A DNA stretch of 64,000 bases from Ianthella basta (GCA_964019415.1 OZ025870.1:5756915-5820914), one strand, 5' to 3'. Numbered from the stretch's first letter, positions 19,318 to 31,440 are shown. Made by a program: numbers and translations. The notes: generated by a model from the sequence alone, not told the origin.

Positions 19318-22300
19318 ATGAAGTCATATGCTTGCTTCTGTTTTGTACTCCATATATGGTTTGTCACAAGAACGCCATGTGATGCGCTTGGTAAAGAGGC
19401 TTTCCTGCAATTGCTTTTACAAATCGCTGTTGTCGAAATCGCTGAGACAATTTCTTCGGCAGATAAAGATAGAAATGGTTAGTCAAGTGAGTTTTCTAAC
19501 TTTTCCATGAGGGATTATGCTTTGCACCTTTCCTATCTAGAGTTAGGCCACCCGAAATTTTTTAGTTAAACGAGTAGTCATAGTTTTCTTGCTATAAGTT
19601 CTCAGGAGATTGGTTGATCACGTAATCCCTCATACAAAAGTTAGATAGTACTGTTGCGCACCCATTGATGCCATTCTCTGCCCGCTGCACCCTTCCATTG
19701 ATTTCGACATCGCCATTTACTGCTATTTTGGTGGCTTCGTAATTGTCGCTATAACTCGATATAACTAAGAATTATAACCAACCCTTATGCAGAGAGTTAT
19801 AGAAGAGTTCTTTGTCTTCACTTTCATACTAGTCCTGCTCTGATCCAGCTAAGCCTGTAAAAGATATAAGCTAAAATACGAAGGGCAAAATCGGCCGCAC
19901 GGAAGCCACATTGTTTACATAATGGACATGTCCCACATGCGTCATTTCTGGTCGTGTCTTTGTAATATACTTTATACCATTGAATCTTAGGCAGACCTTA
20001 TGGAGGTCATGCACTCCATAGTTTAAACAAGGCATAGTGCATTGTAATGTGCATAGGTGCATGCTAACTTGGCAGTGCACCATAGTAGTTGTAGGACCAA
20101 AGTGCTTGAGATACAGGACAAAACATGTTCCACTTACTTCCAGATGCATGCAGGGCTAGGGAGAGAAGAAACCTACTGTATCCGGGTGTAGTGATTCATA
20201 CAGATCTCTTTTGAGAGCTTAGAAAGGCATGCAAGCAATGCCCTATTCATTTGTATGTGGAAGCAGCGATGATAGCTTCTCACAGTAAAGTATAACAAGC
20301 CACTCTTATATAAGTGTCTGCATACTCTGAAATAAATATTGCATTACGCTGTGAATTGCTTTCTTAGTAAAGGAATTCCAATTTATTGGTACTATGACCT
20401 GTAACAGCACTTCATGTACGGTGCTAAAGACCCTACATCAAAACTGGGGAGATTGTGAGGAGATTGCTTCCTTCATCCATTTTTCTGTCTACGTTTCTAT
20501 TGATTACGTAGATCAGCTGGATATTCAGCAAGACTTGATCTCATGTGATGTGATTGTCTTTGAGACATATGAAGATGGTCAAAGTTCGGAGCGCCGCAAC
20601 AAAGCCATTCGGGATCTCTTCCAAAATGCCTATTCAGCATTGCTTTACATTTTTGAAAGAGCATCTCAGACTACCACTTATCTTGCTGATCTAAAGAAGA
20701 GAATGCATAATGTTGGGAGAATAGAGAAATTGGAGCATGCTGTTTCTTTGAGGGCAATTTTCCAATCCCTTGAAGTTGAAAAGCAGTGGAATGATCTTAG
20801 ATTATTGATAGTTGCAATTGCATGCCTTCCACTGGAAGCAAAGAAGGAAAAAGCTGCTGCACGCATGGTTTTCAACCACTACAGATCTCATCTCAATGCA
20901 TACAAAAGGACAACATCTATCAAGGACAGCGAAGCATTAATGAAAGCATATGGTAAAGATGAGGAAGCTGATCTTGTCCCCTTGGAAATCACTGTTGACA
21001 AGAACATTGAAAATTATACTTGGGAGGAATGCGTCACAATGGGAAATCGTTTTTTTGGTGTTCCTGCTCGGCCTCGTAGTGCCAGGCCTGGTAGCACCAT
21101 ACTAGTCTTCATGGTGCCAAAGACCCTAGCCAGAAAGATTGAGGAAAAGTTATCTAAGCCTGACATTAGGTGGTTGATGAAGGAACTAGGTGTTCTGCAA
21201 GTCCATCCCCCTGGGATATGCAATAAGGAGATGACAGCGGCCATCTCACCCCATAGCATTCGAGTTGGTCTAGAGTCTGGAGTGGACTTCATTTCTTTGA
21301 CAGAGGTGAATGTATATTGTATTTTTGTGTGTGCATGTGTGCATGTGTTTGTGTGCATGCATGTGTCTGTATATATATGCATACAAATAATGCCATGCAC
21401 TTTCTGCATGTGGGGCAGTGTATAAATTCTTATATAGTATGTGTGCAGTTTAGTTTAGGGTTATTTATCTGTACTTATATTAATTATACAAGCTGCATGA
21501 GAGATTCTGCATGCATCAGCTGCTACTTGTTGTATACATGCTGTCTGGAGCTGAGTCAAAATAGAGACCCAGGCCACTGATAATGCGGTAGCTACATCAT
21601 TTGTGCATAATGTTTGCTACATACTGTATTGAGTTGCATTGTGCTATGGCATGATTCTTGTTGTCTCTCCCCCCTCACTATGCACACACATGCATGCATG
21701 CATGCACCAACCAGCACTGCTCCTCTCTAATGAAGTCCCTAGTGAACTCCCAAGACATGTCCTTGATGGATGGAGGGAAGTACACAGGAGGATTCTTCAG
21801 AGAGATCACTCAAACCAAAGGTGTGTGCCAGTGTGCACGATTCAGAGAGGTTAACCAATGTGATTATACTTGCATGTGTTTTATACATGGTTTGTGTGCA
21901 TCTGTTCATCCAATAACAAATAATATAACTTTGTATGCATGCTATATACTTAGTAATTTGATTGGATGATTGGATGACTTAGTAATTTATTCATGTAATC
22001 CTGCCTTGCATATGCTGTGTTCCACTACGTACATGTACATATAACATGCAGCTCTCAGCCCTCATGTGGTTATTGGCAAATGCTCAACTCCAGCTCAAGC
22101 TTCTGGTGTACCAGCTGTTCCCAAAACCTCTGATACTCAATCTAAGGAACTGCCTCATCCAGTGAGTTGCATAGTAGCCGAAATGTTGTCATGTTCTTGA
22201 AAGAGAGAGCATTTTGGGATGTTGCATGCATGGGCCCTATACAGCTGTGTTTATACTCACGGAAGGCATATATTTCATCAGCAATGACCAGGAAAACTCC

Positions 22301-22603
22301 AGCTAGAGCTACTGCCACACTATATTACCCAATTCACTTGTAGCACTTGTGTCCTTGTGTGTTTCATCCTTGCACTCTCCTGGTCCTACACACTTGCAGG
22401 TGAAGCACCTTCATAGGGACTGGATGAAGCTTGGAGAGTATCAGAAAACCACCCAACATAGTCCAACAGGTGGGTTCTATACTGCAGTCAAGGCTGCCTG
22501 TGGGAATTTCCAAATAGGTTCGCACCCAAAGAAAATTTTAACTTCTCGCTATGTGCACGGCAATATCACAATTGATTCAATGAAGTACTGTCAATGCATC
22601 TGA
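19318..22603 (+). CDS. Unrecognised five-exon gene, about 505 residues
   Basis: Five exons join in frame with GT-AG signals: 19318-19477, 20368-21305, 21715-21820, 22052-22161 and 22400-22603 (stop TGA). Junction phases agree throughout (1, 0, 1, 0). Exon 1 begins MKSYACFCFVLHIWFV, a hydrophobic run that could be a weak signal peptide or anchor. Exon 2 encodes about 312 residues, largely helical by composition (KAIRDLFQNAYSALLYIFER). Near its end is a compact motif with FFGVPARPRS, PGSTILVFMVPKTLARKIEE and WLMKELGVLQVHPPG. A pattern of F-x-VP, GS-hydrophobic-VP and GVLQV is one I associate with ends of multidomain invertebrate proteins of the NLR or death-fold type, but I cannot name it. Exon 4 is a Pro/Ser-rich linker. 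The last exon could splice on at 22470 (gtgggt) instead of ending at 22603. Exon 1 is the least certain. Confidence 0.45.
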
Positions 22604-22609
22604 TCAAAT

Positions 22610-23650
22610 AGCATATTTTGATCTTAATAGTTAGTATAGAAATAATAAAAAATTCTACAAAAATAGTAAGGATGTAGGGATGGCACAAAAAGTACAGAAA
22701 CAAGTAGAGGCTGTTACACAGTGAAGCATTAACCATGGTCCCTACATGCAAGAATGTCGCACCTTATAGTCCTACACCTTGAATGTAGGGAGGATGGTTA
22801 ATGCTCCAATGTGTAACAGCCTTTACTTGTTTCTGTACTTTTTGTGCCATCCCTTACATCCTTGCTATTTTTGTAGAAAATTTTAATTATTTCTAGTTTC
22901 TGTACTTTTTATGGTGTGCAAGCTGCACATGCTAAGTGCCACTAGAGGACTTCCATGCAGATTAATGGATAGGACCTTATTTCTGTAATCCTGGAGTTCG
23001 CGGTGTCAGCTATCTCCTAACTTCCGTGCCAGCCCACCTATGAGCTTAGAACAGTGACCGGAAGTTAGCCAAGTAATAAATAAAAATAGTGAGTCCACGG
23101 CTGACCTTTTGAAACGACGCACAAACTAACTTCAGCCTAAGCCCTTGTCTCGTATTCACCTCAAACGGCCTCCTGACAGTGGTGGCTGGCTTTTGGACAG
23201 AAAATGAAGAAACAGTAGGCAGAAAACTGCCGTTCCTCAATGTCATCATAAATGGCGTCTTGTGCATAGCAACGTCTTCCGAAAGACTCGGTAATGTGTG
23301 AACAATATGCTTTTGGAGCCTATACTTTGAAAGAATACAGTTCGGTTAATTTGCAGTAGTTTCGCCTTCAAATTAGTTCAATAGCTAATTCTGTTCGTCA
23401 GTTACACCTGGTGAAGAAGAATATGAAGAATATGAAGACGAAAATGGATGTTTTCGGGTGTCATTTTCTCGCTGAAAGACCACGTTCGCTTGCCTTCCAG
23501 GTCAATTTAGTGTATGAATATTTTGTATTTGGCCCTACAAAGCCTCGTTTTGGTGGTTTTTGACGCTTTTCGCGATTTCATCCCTATACCAATGTATTGT
23601 GAATTCGAAACACCCTGTACCATCCCTACATAGAGAGTACTATCGTACTC
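22610..23650. repeat. Second copy of the 7370-8410 repeat element
   Basis: Shares the fold-back core, the agaagaatatgaagaatatgaag stretch and the terminal ccctacatagagagtactat text. No coding capacity was seen; the ORF at 23046-23267 is not conserved in the other copy. Confidence 0.5.
22670..22862. repeat. Fold-back MITE core, second copy
   Basis: The arms 22670-22745 and 22785-22862 are reverse complements, beginning and ending with ggatgtagggatggca-like text. The sequence is close to the copy at 7493-7676. Confidence 0.75.
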
Positions 23651-23703
23651 TCTGATATACATGATAATAAGATAAAATTACATGATTGAAAACAATGAAA
23701 GTT

Positions 23704-25480
23704 TTTGGATTGGATTGGAAATCTTATTTGAACTGGGAAGACCTTTAGCCTAAAGGATACTTCTCAAGGCACCCAGACACAAGAGAAAGAAAACAAGGAC
23801 AAGGACAAGACAATAAACAATGAATAAAGGAGATGACAAGCATAACTGTTCAGGTAATAGATAATAGATAAAGTAATTGTTAATGAAGATGAATGACAAA
23901 TATGGTCAATTGGGAATTGCATGCAATAGTTCATAAGGTATAAGATAATACATGTTTCCTAGCTGCAGTGGCTAATGTATCTAAGTTCTTGATGTCTCTC
24001 AATCTTGGTGGCAGAGCATTCCAGCTCTTTGACCCACGAAAGGCAAATGATTTCTTGCCGTGGTTCGTGCAACTGTGAGGGATAAGAAGTCCTTTGCTTG
24101 TGGAGGACCTGGTCTTGTGCTGGTGAACCTGGGATGATGGCTTGAAAAGGGCAGAGAGGTACGGGGGGCTGTGCCCTGAAAGGCAGCGAAAAACTGCAGT
24201 AACTTCACTGAGTTTTCGCCGCGATGCTAATGTGAGCCAGCCAAGCTCGCGCCGCATGGCTGTGCCAGATACATCCCTACACCTTCCCAGAATGACTCTA
24301 GCCGCATAGTTTTGTAGGCGTTCCAATGTACTGGCCTGTGCCACTGTGCATGTATTCCAGACTGCATCAGCATATGTCAAGTGGGGAAGCACGTATGCAT
24401 TGTAATACATACAGAGTGCTTTCCTTGGAAGGAGCCAAGCAAGTCTCCTGAGGAGATTGATGCTCTTCGATGCCCTTGTACCCACTATCTTGATATGGTC
24501 ATCCCAAGAGAGTGTGTCATTCACCATCACACCCAGGAACTTGTGGCAGCGTACTTGCTCAATGGGAGTACCGCTGAGATGGACATTGATGGGTGGAAGG
24601 GACTTACGCCAGCAAGAATGGATGAGCATCACCTTCATTTTGGCTACATTCAGTTGCAGGCCACTATCCAAAAGCCATTTGTTAGCAGAGTCAAGTGTGT
24701 GGTTCAGTGCGGCTGTGATGTCAGCAGTAGTGTGGGCAGCTACAAATAGAGAGGTGTCATCTGCGAATAGCACTGTAACTACTCCTTGGAGGCATGATGG
24801 CAGGCTATTTACGAACAATGTAAAAAGGAGGGGACCAAGGACAGATCCTTGCGGAACACCAGAAGTAACAATATGGTCATTCGAGTGCTCTGAGTTGATT
24901 GCAGTGCACTGATATCTATCAGCCAAGTAGGAGTTGAACCACTGACAAGTAGCACAGTCAAGGCCAAGTTCACCGAGGCGTGAGAGCAACAACAAATGAT
25001 TGACAGTGTTGAATGCTTTGGAGACGTCCAAAAAACTGCTCCGACAAGCTGTCCTTGATCCAAAGCTGTGTGCCACTTGTTAGTGACATGCAATAGAGTA
25101 GTTGATGTCGAATGCCTGGGACGAAATCCAGATTGGCAGGGAGACAGTAGACCATGTAGCTGGAGGTGCGAATACACTTGATCTCTGACTACCCCTTCCA
25201 AGATCTTGCTGGCTGCTGGAAGGAGTGAAATTGGCCTGTAATTGTTGAGGGTATCACAAGGACCACCCTTGTGCAGGGGCTTAACAGTGGCTCGTTTCCA
25301 CATGGATGGATAGGAGCTTGATGCTATCAATGAGGTGATGATGGAGCAAATAGGATAATCAACGACAGAACTCGCAAGATTCAGCATAGCTGGTGGTATG
25401 CCATCAGGGCCAGTACTCTTGCAAGGGTTCAGGTTAGCCAACCTAGCTTGGCACTCTTCGGGTAGGATGGGCTCTAGTTG
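23704..25480 (-). mobile_element. 5'-truncated CR1/L2-like non-LTR retrotransposon
   Basis: The element reads on the - strand. Its 5' end (near 25480) abuts hAT-derived sequence and lacks the endonuclease. Its 3' end has a short tandem tail (ttggattggattgga on the + strand at about 23705-23720), as in CR1/L2-type elements. No poly-A tail is present. Confidence 0.65.
23931..25441 (-). pseudogene. CR1/L2-like reverse transcriptase with one frameshift
   Basis: The coding part runs from 25441 down to 23931. The first segment has KSTGPDGIPPAML, then PLHKGG and NNYRPISLLP. The second has FLDVSKAFNTVNH, GVPQGSVLGPLLF and the catalytic FADDTSLF, followed by a thumb and C-terminal region (YNAYVLPHLTYADAVW ... 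WNALPPRLRD). This is a reverse transcriptase of the Jockey/CR1/L2 group with APE-type ancestry. Just before FLDVSKAF (near 25035) the frame changes by one base within a run of T (- strand), so the ORF is broken there. Otherwise the remaining frame of about 380 codons is open, which suggests fairly recent decay or a homopolymer sequencing error. No endonuclease domain is present upstream. Confidence 0.8.
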
Positions 25481-25506
25481 AAATTATTATTGGTGGTAGT
25501 GATAGA

Positions 25507-26421
25507 TCATGCAGTGTCTGGTAGGAGTGCAATTCTTCTATTTGTTGCATCATGATCCCTAATGACAGCAGAATTGTCTACCATCGTAGCATGGTGTATG
25601 TGAAGAAGAGCCAACCCAGAAAGGCATTCATCAGTCATATGGCTTCTTAAGTATGTCTTGAACCGTAGAAGACCACTGAACGATTGTTCTGCTAAAGCAG
25701 TGGACACAGGTATAGTGGAAAGCACCTTCAAAATTGTGTGGATGTTTGGTAAAATCAGGTGGGCAGCATAAACAGCTTCCTGACGGTTGCTTGATTTCAC
25801 TGCACCTGACTGAATTCCATGTTGCCACTTTTCCAATTCAATGTCTGCTAAAGAAGGATGTGGCAGTAACTGGCTGAGCTCTTCTTTAAGGTCTAGCCAC
25901 ATCTCGTCAATCAGGCTGGATATGATAGATGAGATGGCACCAGGTACTGTGCTTTCAGATGATGCATTGGCTTACACAGTCGATCCTGAAGTTCCACCAT
26001 GAGCTGATCAATGAAGGAGATGAACAATTGAAGTGCCAGTACTCCTCCACAGTAGATGTAGGAGTGTTTGAGTGTTTGAATTGACCTGTGGTGGTGCGTG
26101 GTTATGTTACAGGAATGTTGTTGTCTGCCAATGTAGTCGCTTCACTTTTCTTCTGCATGAGGCTGCACAAAGTTTGTGCAATGAGGAGGCTCATAAAAGG
26201 TCACAGTGTGGGTCCTGAAGATGATCACTCAATGGTGTGAGGTGGGAAAGAAGGCTTTCACACACACATATTGTGACAACAAAATCAAATGGTTCCATTG
26301 TCTTCATAAAAGATGATGCAGATGAGCGCTTATTTGATTGCTTTCTTGCGATAAGGCAAAAGTTAATTCTGATTACAATTACATAGCATAACACTACACT
26401 TAAGTAAATGTCATGCTTCAC
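25507..26421 (-). pseudogene. Decayed hAT transposase, C-terminal half
   Basis: On the - strand 25902-25507 encodes the hAT dimerisation region: ILKVLSTIPVSTALAEQSFS, then LLRFKTYLRSHMTDECLSGL and ALLHIHH. This corresponds to the conserved ...E-x-x-F-S...R-x-x-M...L-x-x-L pattern. Upstream, 26421-26191 holds a further segment, MKTMEPFDFVVTICVCESLL followed by TPLSDHLQDPHCDLL, as in the ZMYM-like/DUF4371 hAT proteins. Between them (about 25905-26190) fragments such as EEYWHF and FIDQLMVELQDRL are spread over different frames. The gene is a multi-frameshift relic and not functional. It lies directly upstream, on the same strand, of the truncated retrotransposon. Confidence 0.65.
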
Positions 26422-26429
26422 TGTTAGCT

Positions 26430-27290
26430 AGTAAGCCAGTCAAAAAAGAAGCCTTGATCAGGCAGCTGGCCGGTGGTCCCCAGCATTGATGCCGAGTTCC
26501 CTCTCTAAACTGCCACAGACAGGCTTTGGAAGAGGTAGGTGGTGGACCTCTCGTCTCCAGATGCTTGAGCCAGAGAAGTAAACATTTAGCTCACAAATCT
26601 GTGCTCGCATGTTTGTACAGTTGCTAAGTTAAGGCTGTCGCTTTTACAATGTACATATACAGCTACTGGGCTACTCTAATAAGAAGTAAACAACAGCTAA
26701 AATTGGTAAGAAAGAATGTAACCTACCTACCTAGCTAGATAGCTAGCTACGTAACTACTCTCCAAAAGGCAATACTTCAACGAGGTGACACTATCCACTT
26801 GCCTTGACTTCTGGCTCGATGTACTGTTTGTCAGCTGGCTACTGTCTTCGGAGTGTGAAGTTGAAAGCTTGAAAAAACTGTACAAGTTATTCATCTCCAT
26901 TATGTGAACCCAGTGGTACATGGTGCGCATGCTCAAATCATTGTGCAATGGCAAAATGGCTACTTGTCGTCACGGAGCTGATTTTCTTCCAAGAAATTTG
27001 CCTCTACGACTATGTATATTGTAACAAATCATTAAAAGAACTATTCAATCAGAGACAAAATAATGTTTAGGGCCCTATTGAGTTATGATTGTATGCATCA
27101 CTATGCACTACAGGGCCAGCTCTGCAGATTTCATAAAGAGATAATTTTTATTTTCTAGCCCTGGTAAAATTGGTATGCAAGTGCATACTCTGTGTATATG
27201 CTGTGGGCGCCCTTGGCAGTAACAGTAACAGCAAAGGCCTACTAGCAGTGACAGATGGGGCAAACAAAAAAATGCTCATTTTCTCACCAA
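26430..27290. other. No gene recognised
   Basis: Non-coding sequence with a tagctagctag stretch near 26735. Short - strand ORFs (26727-26954, 27148-27384) show no family features. Confidence 0.35.
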
Positions 27291-27299
27291 TGGCAGGTT

Positions 27300-27730
27300 T
27301 GGTGGTAGGTTGTTTGGCATTGCATTTGATATGACTGGGAAGATTTGGGTGACAGACAGCGGCAGCAGCAAGGTATATAGTCAAACTGTCCCAAGATGGC
27401 CAACTCCTTCAGACCATACGAAAGTGATCATTATGAGAACCCTTACAGTGTGGCTGTTAATCCTGAAGGTCTGATTTGTATCTATGAATACTTTAACCAC
27501 TGTGTTACTTTTCACAGTGAGACAGCAAGTTTCTGCTTGCTTTTGGCTCAGAAGGGAGTGGCCCAAAGCATTTTAGATTGCATTTTGATATAGCATTTTG
27601 TTCAGATGACCAAGTGTATATTACTGAGAAATGGATAAAATGAGTTTGTGTATGAACCAAGGATTTGTGAGAGCTTTCAAAACACAATAAAATTGAACTA
27701 CATTGCAGATTGATCAATATCACTAACTTT
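27300..27730 (+). pseudogene. Decayed NHL-repeat coding sequence
   Basis: Three NHL-like repeats follow one another in three different frames: GRLFGIAFDMTGKIWVTDSG (from 27304), then ENPYSVAVNPEGLICI (within 27396-27593), then FDIAFCSDDQVYITEKWIK (from about 27584), which ends in a stop. Each has the G/P-x-G/S-(I/V)-A-hydrophobic ... G/D-x-(I/V)-(W/Y/C)-(V/I) pattern of the beta-propeller repeats found in TRIM-NHL proteins. The frame changes make it a pseudogene, or exons whose splice sites I could not place. No RING or B-box was found upstream. Confidence 0.5.
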
Positions 27731-28024
27731 CTGCGCCGCAAGTACGCAATGGATAATGACCGTGCGCCATTTGGTTTGCAATCGCCGCACACGTACAACC
27801 AGGTGTGATGCCAGCTCAGTCTTCGTCAGTCCCTACCCACATGGGAACACCACCCAGTCCTAGTGATATCACCGTTGGCCGTTTTGGCCTTCAGGAAGGA
27901 ACAGTGCTGTCAGTACTAGTGTCCTTAGATGATGCCATTGCGAGCACCAAACTGCCATAATTATACTACAACTGAACACATTTGAAAGAAGGCTGGTGCA
28001 CTTGTCACTGACGTACATTCAGTA

Positions 28025-28540
28025 GTGCCTGCACCTAGGTTTGGTCTGCAGGACAAAATGGTGAAGTCCAAGTCAGGCTCTACTCCTCACCTGGTCACTG
28101 TGAGCATGAGCAAGAGGGTGTGCAGTACAGATGTGATGACAAGTGCCCCCCAATACAAGTCTGTGTGCATTTGTTTGCACACTGTTGCCACAGCAGAAAT
28201 CAATGGAGACCTGGCCAACTTTCTTCAGTACTTCCACCACAACTGTGGATTGCACATGCCAAATTTGGCAGAACATTTCAATATAGAATGGATGCAGATG
28301 CCACTTTTTGAAGACTGACAAGATGAATTTAGGTATGAAGAATACAGAGAGTTCACCAGTCCCCGTACTGGACTACTGACATCAAAGTTCGGCAATGCAT
28401 ATTATCACCCCAGACAGAAGGGTCTGGGGCTGAAGTGGGGGATCCAGAGGTTTGATGTCATTGTGCCGGACCATCTCAAAATAGCGCTTACCACCCCACA
28501 GAAGGATGTTCTCCTGCAGGAATTGAGAATAACCGTGTAA
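28025..28540 (+). pseudogene. SWIM-type zinc-finger protein fragment with an in-frame stop
   Basis: The frame encodes LQDKMVKSKSGSTPHLVTVS, then a Cys/His region (APQYKSVCICLHTVATAE) resembling the CxCx(n)CxH core of a SWIM finger with its first cysteines disturbed. After it come NFLQYFHHNCG and PNLAEHFN. A TGA at 28316-28318 interrupts, but the same frame continues with FRYEEYREFTSPRTGLLTSK and FGNAYYH through to TAA at 28538-28540. This tail also fits the metazoan uncharacterised SWIM proteins as I know them. It is probably the 3' part of a captured or transposon-derived gene with one nonsense change. Upstream text at 27800-27960 could hold linker sequence but has no clear exon. Confidence 0.5.
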
Positions 28541-29190
28541 CTAGCTAGCTAACTGTGCATCACTTTGGTTTCAGGTTCAAGTTTCAAGTTTTGTTAGCTA
28601 GCTAAGCTATAGCTAGCTAGCTATGTCACTGCTGTTTGTGTTTATGCATTGTGTTCAATCTTTGGTACTTCGGTGGCAGTTGCAGGCAATTATGCAGCAT
28701 GGCACACGGCCACCTTCCATGGTAGAATAACCAAGGCGCTGGATGGCATCCATCGCAGCGTATAACACTCTCTGGTCCATGCTCTGGTCTGCTGCCATTT
28801 GCAGACACGCGAGCGATAAATATTTCACACCTTTCCTGCCATCTGATTGGGCACGCAACCATTGTGGCGTGCTGCACAAGTCAATGTATTAGACTTAACC
28901 TGACCCTTCCGCGAGGAGGGGTCACACGATGCCTGACTAGCCTCCAGAGGCTCCCAAATACTACAAAATGTCTCGGGGGGTGGGGCATGCCCCCAGAACG
29001 CCCCTGGAGGTTGTGGGGTCTGTGGGCCTGTGCCCTGGCAACTCAGGAGCCCTAGCTACGTCACTGCTTCTAAACATCATCATATATAGCTAACTTTAGA
29101 CATCCTCTTCCGCCACCAAACGCGGAACTGACTCCTACAGCACTTCTGGTCGACGAGCAAAGAGACAGCTTCGAGACAGCGCCCAACAGG
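28541..29190. other. No gene recognised
   Basis: A long tagctagc stretch lies near 28540-28625. After it, 28625-29190 contains only short unassigned ORFs on both strands. Confidence 0.35.
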
Positions 29191-29199
29191 TCATCGACT

Positions 29200-29780
29200 T
29201 CACCCCGCGCCTTCTTTGAGAATGGCCGCACCTGCCTCGGAGGACTTCAATCCGCCGCCTGGAGCATATGACAGAAGTAATGTAGAAACTTGTGAGCTCC
29301 GCGATACGTTCACGCTAACATTTTCAACCGTCTGTAGCGTTGAAAAGCTTTGCGCGCACAGTTGCCCTTCTAAATGCTCTTCAGAATCTGGCCCATGCGT
29401 ACTGTGCAGGCACCATGTCTCACAACCATACAACAGTGTGGGGATCATTGTTGTGTTCACCACTTTCTAGCTACCCTTATTACCTTAGACTTCCTCCAGT
29501 TTACCTTCAACTCCCATTTGCTCAACACATCACTCATTACTATCATATTATGCTGAAGTCCCTCCAACGATTCCGACATTACCACCATATCGTCTGTAAA
29601 CAGGAGTACTTCTACATTCCCAGTAGGCAACCTCACCTCACTCTGAAACTGCCTACACACAGTCACACAGTTACCCTTCAAAATTCCTCCAGCTGGTGCG
29701 TGTAGTGCGGACGAGCGAACTGCCTTCTGCCACAACAGAACCCTAGCCACTGCATTGACTGCGCACTTGAACACTTGCAG
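29200..29780 (-). pseudogene. Non-LTR reverse transcriptase fragment
   Basis: On the - strand, 29774-29457 includes VEVLLFTDDMVVMSESLEGL, carrying the reverse transcriptase DD motif (as FTDD), and then WELKVNWRKSKVIRVAR. A second frame (29463-29200) continues with TTMIPTLLYGCETWCLH, the conserved thumb-region block. The two overlap in different frames, so there is at least one frameshift. No fingers, endonuclease or 5' part are present. It is a fragment of a different retrotransposon from those at 3.3 and 25 kb. Confidence 0.65.
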
Positions 29781-29789
29781 CTATCTGTG

Positions 29790-30480
29790 TGCCCTCCCTC
29801 TATGTGACTCTCGCTCATCGATGTCTTATAGAGAGCATGTAGGTGTGTTTGCATTTGTGTGTTTGGCTACATGCGTGCTTCTCTTTCTGTGTGTGTGTGT
29901 GTCCGTGTACTTGATTGTGTTTTGACAACTCCGTGAATGTGCAAACTGTGTATAAGGTATGTCCGTTTATGTTCTGCACATGTGTGTCAAATAATTTTTT
30001 ACTCTATTCATATCCACTTCATCATCATTTCTGTTCATTCTTGCCTAAGAGGTGTGTCCACAAGTGTGTTGATGAATTACACAAAATTAGTTGCAATAGC
30101 TACTATATAATTATTGATAATACAGCAGCGACTGGAGGGAGCAAGTATTTTGAGTTAGGGCGGCAGCCCCATGAGATTTTTTACTTGAAACACTTGTTTC
30201 CTGTAATGTGCAATTGCCTGCATAGTATACACCCTAATTTTTCCAAAATTCTCTTTTATCCATGTGCAAACAGTGCAAACAGTGGTTTTCTGCCCTGCTA
30301 TCTAATTGTCATGGGTGACCTGGTATAGGCTAGCTTCAGAGAGGTGACTGGCATCCCCATTGTGCAGAAGGATTGATCTCCTTATGTACATTACGTTTTG
30401 CAGAGGTTAAGATGTAATGGTATTCATTGTATGAGTAAAATAGCTTATGCAGCATTTCAAGTCTATAAGTATTATTACAT
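29790..30480. repeat. Array-related intron sequence
   Basis: From about 30180 the sequence matches the end of the ETAES-GASEV intron in other units, for example gcaattgcctgcatagtata, cagtggttt-ctgccctgcta and gcttcagagaggtgac. 29790-30180 holds only short unassigned ORFs. Confidence 0.45.
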
Positions 30481-30489
30481 AGCTATGTC

Positions 30490-31012
30490 TTACGTCAGCG
30501 TTCAGACCACCCCAGGTTCTGTTCAACCCTCCAGGCCAGTGACAGAGCATAAGGCACAAGGTGTGCGTACTTGTGTGTTGTGAAAGCGTGCTAACTGTTA
30601 TACCCATGTATAGCTATGTAGAAGCATCTTCTATCATCTGCTACATACTGTATAGAGTACTACGTAGCATTCCACAAGGGCATTTTTATTGAATATACAG
30701 CAACTGGGGGGTACTGTGGTTCACGTTTAAGGGAACACTTTGGATCCAGGACACTCCCTAGAGGCGTGACCAGGAAATAGGAACTAGCTGGGGCGTATTT
30801 GGCCTGCCTGTCTCAGCCCGCTTCCCAATGCCATTTGACAAGACAGCCATTTTTGTGGAAGTGGGGCTTGGTAAAAGACTACGTGAGACCATAGATCTAT
30901 GGTGAGAGTTGGCTTGTCTGTTTCAGCCATTGTGAACAATCCCAATTTAAATTCAAATTCAGAAAATTGAAGCTGTACTTGATTCTAGCCAAAGCAAGAG
31001 CAATAACCATGG
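30490..31012 (+). pseudogene. Partial array unit: truncated GASEV exon and KARAITMG exon
   Basis: The GASEV exon lost its start: the intron text atgtcagc jumps straight to cagaccaccccagg, removing about 110 bases including the acceptor and the GASEV codons. The rest (PSRPVTEHKAQG, donor gtgtgcg) remains to about 30560. A cryptic cag at 30496-30498 would give the wrong phase. The KARAITMG exon at 30989-31012 is intact (phase 1-1, donor gtaagct). No terminal exon follows. Confidence 0.5.
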
Positions 31013-31440
31013 GTAAGCTATTAACAATTCAGGGAGTGTGAATTCCTAGGACAATGATTTGGGTTGGCTTTATGTAGGATAGGTACTATCTCTTTGGTGG
31101 TATGCCTCTAATCTGAGTATCATGACATTGTATATATAGCAATAGATACTTCACCCTATACCATAGTAGGGAAGTCCAGCCCAGTTCACTGTTAACTAGA
31201 TGTAGAATCCAAAGGTGACAATGATGGCATTATATTTATTGTCATGTGGTCACTGCCCTACAAGTGCAATGTACAAACATACCAAGAGTACAATACTACA
31301 CACTAGTTTTGTACCATCACTTTAGGGTTGGTTGCATAACTTTGGGTGATTAGACATTGCACATGACGGTCATTACGACCAATGAAATTGATGCATTCAT
31401 ATTGTTGGTGCACAATCCCATTCATTTTAGGGGTGCCGAA

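Noticed and set aside
24381-24912. + strand frames across the CR1/L2-like element
   Set aside because: Antisense to the reverse transcriptase coding strand.
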